Positions 8,064 to 10,877 of a DNA stretch of 10,877 nt are shown here, piece by piece. Location of the stretch: NCBI GenBank assembly GCA_903837445.1, contig CAILUR010000214.1, positions 1 through 10,877 of the forward strand, written 5' to 3'. The translations under genes and the position numbers were made by a program. This DNA comes from an uncultured bacterium (lineage in GTDB: Bacteria > Oederibacteriota > PGYV01 > CAILUR01). The notes beneath the pieces are model-generated. The model saw nothing but the letters and a program-made list of their open reading frames with translations, did no database searches and was not told the origin of the DNA. Every line of letters starts with the position of its first letter. The first letter of the stretch is position 1.

Positions 8064-8828
8064 ATGCAGAACACAGATGAAATATGGAAAAAGTACAAAA
8101 AAACAAAAGACGATAAAGCGAGGGAAGAAATAATAAAGCACTATCTTCCGCTTGTAAAATATCATACTGATAGGATAGTTTCTGGCTTGCCTGCGGAAGT
8201 TAGACATAATGATAGGGAAGATCTTTACATAGAAGGGGTTATAGGACTTATGGAGGCTGTGGAAAGGTTTGAGCCAGAAAGAAACCTTAAGTTTGAAACC
8301 TTTGCCACAAAAAGAGTAAGGGGCGCTATAATTGATGCGCTTAGGAAGGAAGACCTACTTCCAAAACATGTGCGAGCAGCTGCAAAACTAATTGAAAACG
8401 CTTATTCAAAACTGGACGCTGAACTGGGCAGAAGTGCCACGGATGAAGAAATAATAAAAGAATTAAAGATGACAAAAAATGTCTTTTATGATATGTTGAA
8501 TAGCGTGAAGCCTATATCCTTGGTTTCGTTGGATTCTGAAATATTCAACAAGGATGGGGATAAATATTATTTTGAAGATATTATAGGACAAGAACCCGTA
8601 GTTCTCTTTGAGTTTGAAAAAAATGAACTAAAAGGGATGCTTATAAAGTTTATTGATGAGTTGGATAAAGAAGAGAGAAATGTGATTGAATTATACTATT
8701 GGGATGAGCTTACTTTGAAAGAAATAGGTCTGGCAACAGGGTTATCTGAATCAAGGGTGTGTCAAATACACACCAAAATAATCCTGAAATTGCGTGGCAG
8801 TTTCAGGAAAACGGAAAACGAGAGGTGA
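8064..8828 (+). CDS. fliA: RNA polymerase sigma factor FliA (sigma-28 / SigD / WhiG family)
   Basis: FliA directs RNA polymerase to late flagellar genes (filament, motor, chemotaxis) once the anti-sigma factor FlgM has been exported. From ATG 8064 the protein is 254 aa, as in Bacillus SigD. Region 2 spans about 28-98 and contains YLPLVKYHTDRI, DREDLYIEGVIGLMEAVERF and KFETFATKRVRGAIIDALRKED (split at 76-97). Region 3 is about 100-150. Region 4 is about 195-246, with the helix-turn-helix LTLKEIGLATGLSESRVCQI (217-236). A TTG at 8049 could add MIKGF, but MQNTDEIWKKYK aligns better with the SigD N-terminus. AAAAGGA lies only three bases before the ATG, a short spacing, so the start is not certain. 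No FlgM gene is seen in the window. The stop overlaps the fapA ribosome binding site. Confidence 0.96.
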   Translation: MQNTDEIWKKYKKTKDDKAREEIIKHYLPLVKYHTDRIVSGLPAEVRHNDREDLYIEGVIGLMEAVERFEPERNLKFETFATKRVRGAIIDALRKEDLLPKHVRAAAKLIENAYSKLDAELGRSATDEEIIKELKMTKNVFYDMLNSVKPISLVSLDSEIFNKDGDKYYFEDIIGQEPVVLFEFEKNELKGMLIKFIDELDKEERNVIELYYWDELTLKEIGLATGLSESRVCQIHTKIILKLRGSFRKTENER

Positions 8829-8831
8829 AAT

Positions 8832-10493
8832 ATGGCTGATATGGATGGGTATCCGACGGTATCGACAGAAAGCGATGGGGTATATTTAACAGTTTATCCG
8901 CCAAAAGGCAAAGGCAAAGCTGTGGATTTTGAAACTATAAAAAAAGAGTTGGACAGAGAAGGCGTAAAAAATGTCGATATGGATATAGTTTTTCGTGCTG
9001 TTAAAGAAGCAACAGGACAAGCGATTTTGATAGTTGAAGAAAAAACAATACAAAGAGACGGAATAGTTACTGTCAATATAAGCCCAGATGAAATGATGGC
9101 AAATATCACAATCCTTCCACCGCAGGGAAATGGAAAAGAAATAACTATGGAAGCTGCTATGGAAATGATAAAAATGAACGGAGTAGTTTTTGGAATAAGA
9201 GAAGAGAAAATACAAGTCCTCGTGAGCAGAGCCCTTAAGGCGAAAGATGATCCCACTATTTTTCTTGAAACTATTGAAGATGTGATAGCGGAAGGACAAG
9301 CGGTAAAAAATGGAGAAAATTCAAAACTTGAAATTTTATTTGAACAGCAGACCGAAGCACAGGCAATTGCTGCGGCACATGCTACTGAAGAAGCAGAAAA
9401 AGTTGATTTTAAAAATGTTAAATCAATAATCAATGTAAAAAAAGGGCAGGCCCTTGCGAAAAAATTGCCTTTCACAGAAGGCGTTCCGGGAATAACAGTA
9501 AATGGAAAAGAAATTGCTGCCGAACCAGGACAAGACATTAAATTTGTTCTAGGGCGCGGAGTGGAAGTGGCTATTGGACAACCAGACCTTTATTTGGCGG
9601 CAAATGATGGACAGGTTATCTATAAAGAAAATAAATTACAAGTGCTTGAAATATACGAAATTCCTGGGGATGTGGATATGTCCATAGGAAACATAAACTT
9701 CGTGGGCACAGTAATTATTCACGGAAATGTCGGAGAGTTTAAAATAGTAGCAGGAGAAGATGTGCTCATAGACGGTGTGGCTGACGGAACGGATATAAAA
9801 GCCGGCGGCCGAGTAATGGTGAAAGGCGGAATAATCGGAAAAAAAGCGCATGTCGTATGCAATGGGGAAATTACCTGTAAATATATTCGTAATGCGTATG
9901 TGGAATCCGAAACCAATATCATTGTAAACGAAGCCGCTATGCATTCCACTCTTATAGCTGGGCAAAAAATAGTTGTCTTGGGTGCAAAGGGACTTATTGT
10001 AGGCGGAACAACGGTGGCAGGACAAGAAGTGAATGCCAAAACTATTGGCTCAAATCTGGCAACTCCAACAGAAATAGAAGTCGGCGAAACTCCCCGTATG
10101 AGAGAAGAAAAATTAAAAGTGGAAACGGATTCAAAACTTTTCGCAGACCAAATGGATAAAACTAAAAAAGGGATTATATTCCTTAAAGATATGAGCGCTA
10201 AAATGGGCGGGCAACTGCCTCCAGATAAACGCGATATGCTCGCGAAACTTACCAGAACACAATTTAAGCTAATGACAGATTTGAAAAAGACGGAAGAGTC
10301 TAAACATAAAATAGAACAGATGTCAAAAGATATGCAGACCACGAAACGCGGTAAGATTTCCTGCATGGGTATTGTTTTCACAGGGGTGAAAATAAATATC
10401 AATAAAGCCGGCCGAACAATCACGGATGAAATTAAGTATTCCAGTTTTGTTGAAAAAAACGGCGAAATCCAGGTGCTCACTTATTCAGGATAG
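8832..10493 (+). CDS. fapA: FapA (DUF342) flagellar assembly protein A family protein
   Basis: FapA/DUF342 proteins are common at the end of flagellar operons; the Vibrio vulnificus member affects polar flagellation, but the biochemical role is not settled. The protein is 553 aa and has no signal peptide or membrane helix, so it is cytoplasmic. Residues 16-60 and 88-135 are two related modules sharing V-x-x-PP-x-G-x-GK followed by a helix and G-V; the second is the usual FapA N-terminal domain. A glutamate/alanine-rich helix covers about 165-190, followed by the core KLPFTEGVPGITVNGKEI (211-228). A right-handed beta-helix-like repeat region follows (about 280-410, with GDVDMSIGNINFVGTVIIHG, IVAGEDVLIDG and IKAGGRVMVKGGI), then a coiled coil (about 420-505). 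A short beta domain closes it (YSSFVEKNGEIQVLTYSG). AGAGGTG at 8821-8827, overlapping the fliA stop, sets the start. Confidence 0.93.
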   Translation: MADMDGYPTVSTESDGVYLTVYPPKGKGKAVDFETIKKELDREGVKNVDMDIVFRAVKEATGQAILIVEEKTIQRDGIVTVNISPDEMMANITILPPQGNGKEITMEAAMEMIKMNGVVFGIREEKIQVLVSRALKAKDDPTIFLETIEDVIAEGQAVKNGENSKLEILFEQQTEAQAIAAAHATEEAEKVDFKNVKSIINVKKGQALAKKLPFTEGVPGITVNGKEIAAEPGQDIKFVLGRGVEVAIGQPDLYLAANDGQVIYKENKLQVLEIYEIPGDVDMSIGNINFVGTVIIHGNVGEFKIVAGEDVLIDGVADGTDIKAGGRVMVKGGIIGKKAHVVCNGEITCKYIRNAYVESETNIIVNEAAMHSTLIAGQKIVVLGAKGLIVGGTTVAGQEVNAKTIGSNLATPTEIEVGETPRMREEKLKVETDSKLFADQMDKTKKGIIFLKDMSAKMGGQLPPDKRDMLAKLTRTQFKLMTDLKKTEESKHKIEQMSKDMQTTKRGKISCMGIVFTGVKININKAGRTITDEIKYSSFVEKNGEIQVLTYSG

Positions 10494-10500
10494 GTGAGGA
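10492..10500 (+). promoter_or_regulatory. SD-like purine stretch far upstream of the next start
   Basis: AGGTGAGGA overlaps the fapA stop codon and resembles a strong Shine-Dalgarno site. It ends 30 bases before the ATG at 10531, too far for normal use. A perfect hairpin lies between them and could shorten the effective distance to about 15 bases. The only site near the ATG is GGATGGTG (10519-10526), a weak match. Which one ribosomes use cannot be told from sequence. Confidence 0.4.
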
Positions 10501-10501
10501 C

Positions 10502-10516
10502 AAGGCCCAAGGCCTT
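10502..10516 (+). promoter_or_regulatory. Perfect 6-bp hairpin between fapA and the last small gene
   Basis: AAGGCC and GGCCTT are exact inverted repeats around a CAA loop (stem 10502-10507 with 10511-10516). In RNA this gives four G-C and two A-U pairs. It is followed by ATGGATGG and not by a U-run, so it is not an intrinsic terminator. It sits in the 37-base gap after fapA, 14 bases before the next ATG. It could affect translation initiation or mRNA processing, or be chance. It is the only clear hairpin I see in a gap of this operon. Confidence 0.5.
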
Positions 10517-10530
10517 ATGGATGGTGCACA

Positions 10531-10851
10531 ATGCTAAGGCTTCATGATATACAGGTAATGATAAATTCCGCGGCTGCGGTAGATAAACTACAGAGTGTCA
10601 CTCAACACCAGTCGCAGATAGCCCAAACTAATATGGCCTCTCAACTAAATTCTGAAACTGAAATTAAAAAAAATCAAATTCAAAGCGCCGAAAACGGCAA
10701 CGAGTCAGAAGCTGTATCTGAAAACGGACAGCAGACATCGCATAAAAGAAAAGACCGTCATTCCGTGGAGCAACGCGGGAAAAAAAATACTCTCGGGGAA
10801 CCCGCTGTGGATATTAAGACACAGGGGCATAAACTGGATATAACAGTCTAA
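10531..10851 (+). CDS. Small hydrophilic protein, flagellar operon, function unknown
   Basis: This 106-aa protein has no membrane segment or signal peptide and no enzyme motif I recognise. Residues 1-40 (MLRLHDIQVMINSAAAVDKL onward) are predicted helical and rich in Q, with the pattern D-x-Q-x-x-h and VDKLQSVTQHQSQIAQ. From my recollection this resembles short uncharacterised proteins found after fapA in other flagellar operons, but I cannot check it here. Residues 41-95 are polar, rich in E, N, K, Q and S, and probably disordered. The C-terminus GHKLDITV is short and beta-prone, and echoes the KGRKVDFTI near the end of the small membrane protein at 7707-8021. No in-frame start exists between the upstream stop (10495-10497) and 10531. 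Its neighbours and direction indicate co-transcription with fapA. Confidence 0.75.
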   Translation: MLRLHDIQVMINSAAAVDKLQSVTQHQSQIAQTNMASQLNSETEIKKNQIQSAENGNESEAVSENGQQTSHKRKDRHSVEQRGKKNTLGEPAVDIKTQGHKLDITV

Positions 10852-10859
10852 AGGAAAAT

Positions 10860-10877
10860 ATGACACTACCAATTGCA
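10860..10877 (+). CDS. Start of the next gene, cut by the window edge
   Basis: An ATG at 10860 follows AAGGA (about 10851-10855) by four bases, and the frame is open for the remaining six codons (M-T-L-P-I-A). It starts eight bases after the previous stop on the same strand, so the operon probably continues. Six residues are too few to identify the product; the hydrophobic beginning would suit a membrane-anchored protein, which is only a guess. Confidence 0.5.

Noticed and set aside
8894..9538. 214-codon open frame on the minus strand opposite fapA
   Set aside because: Also an antisense shadow with biased, low-complexity composition. The sense frame is a clear FapA protein.
9719..10480. 253-codon open frame on the minus strand opposite fapA
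   Set aside because: It is the antisense of a long, well-supported gene. Its translation is rich in S, I, F and P with no domain I recognise, and no separate ribosome binding site context is seen.
10502..10516. Intrinsic transcription terminator after fapA
   Set aside because: The hairpin has no following U-run, and two further same-strand genes follow closely.

Overview
The window is one continuous piece of a flagellar operon. Every gene is on the + strand, nothing longer than about 50 bases is non-coding, and most joints are overlaps or 1-10 base gaps. In order: the 3' part of fliO (start lies left of the window), fliP, fliQ, fliR, flhB, flhA, flhF, flhG, a small unrecognised membrane protein gene, fliA (sigma-28), fapA (DUF342), a small unrecognised hydrophilic protein gene, and the first six codons of another gene.

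The DNA is AT-rich, with many ATA isoleucine, AGA/AGG arginine and AAA lysine codons. The order fliO-P-Q-R-flhB-flhA-flhF-flhG-x-fliA-fapA resembles the large fla/che-type operons of Clostridia and Spirochaetes, and similar layouts may occur in less studied phyla. The sequence alone does not let me assign a phylum. The ribosome binding sites are Shine-Dalgarno type. The set is complete for the export gate and carries flhF/flhG/fliA, so this is a flagellum and not a virulence type III system.

Positions 1-5512 encode the integral membrane export gate: FliO (assembly chaperone), FliP-FliQ-FliR (gate), FlhB (substrate switch, NPTH intact) and FlhA (proton-driven export ring). Positions 5509-7655 encode FlhF and FlhG, the SRP-type GTPase and MinD-type ATPase that set flagellar position and number. 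Positions 7707-10851 encode regulators and accessory proteins: an unknown two-helix membrane protein, the sigma factor that switches on late flagellar genes, the beta-helical FapA protein and an unknown small protein.

Most of the window is ordinary and well conserved; I see no mobile element, tRNA, rRNA, CRISPR or defence system. The points worth a second look are at the edges of the known set: two unrelated small proteins that end in a similar C-terminal motif (G-x-K-hydrophobic-D-x-T), a perfect 6-bp hairpin between an SD-like sequence and the start of the last small gene, changed residues in motif II of the FlhF GTPase domain, and a tandem duplication at the N-terminus of FapA.
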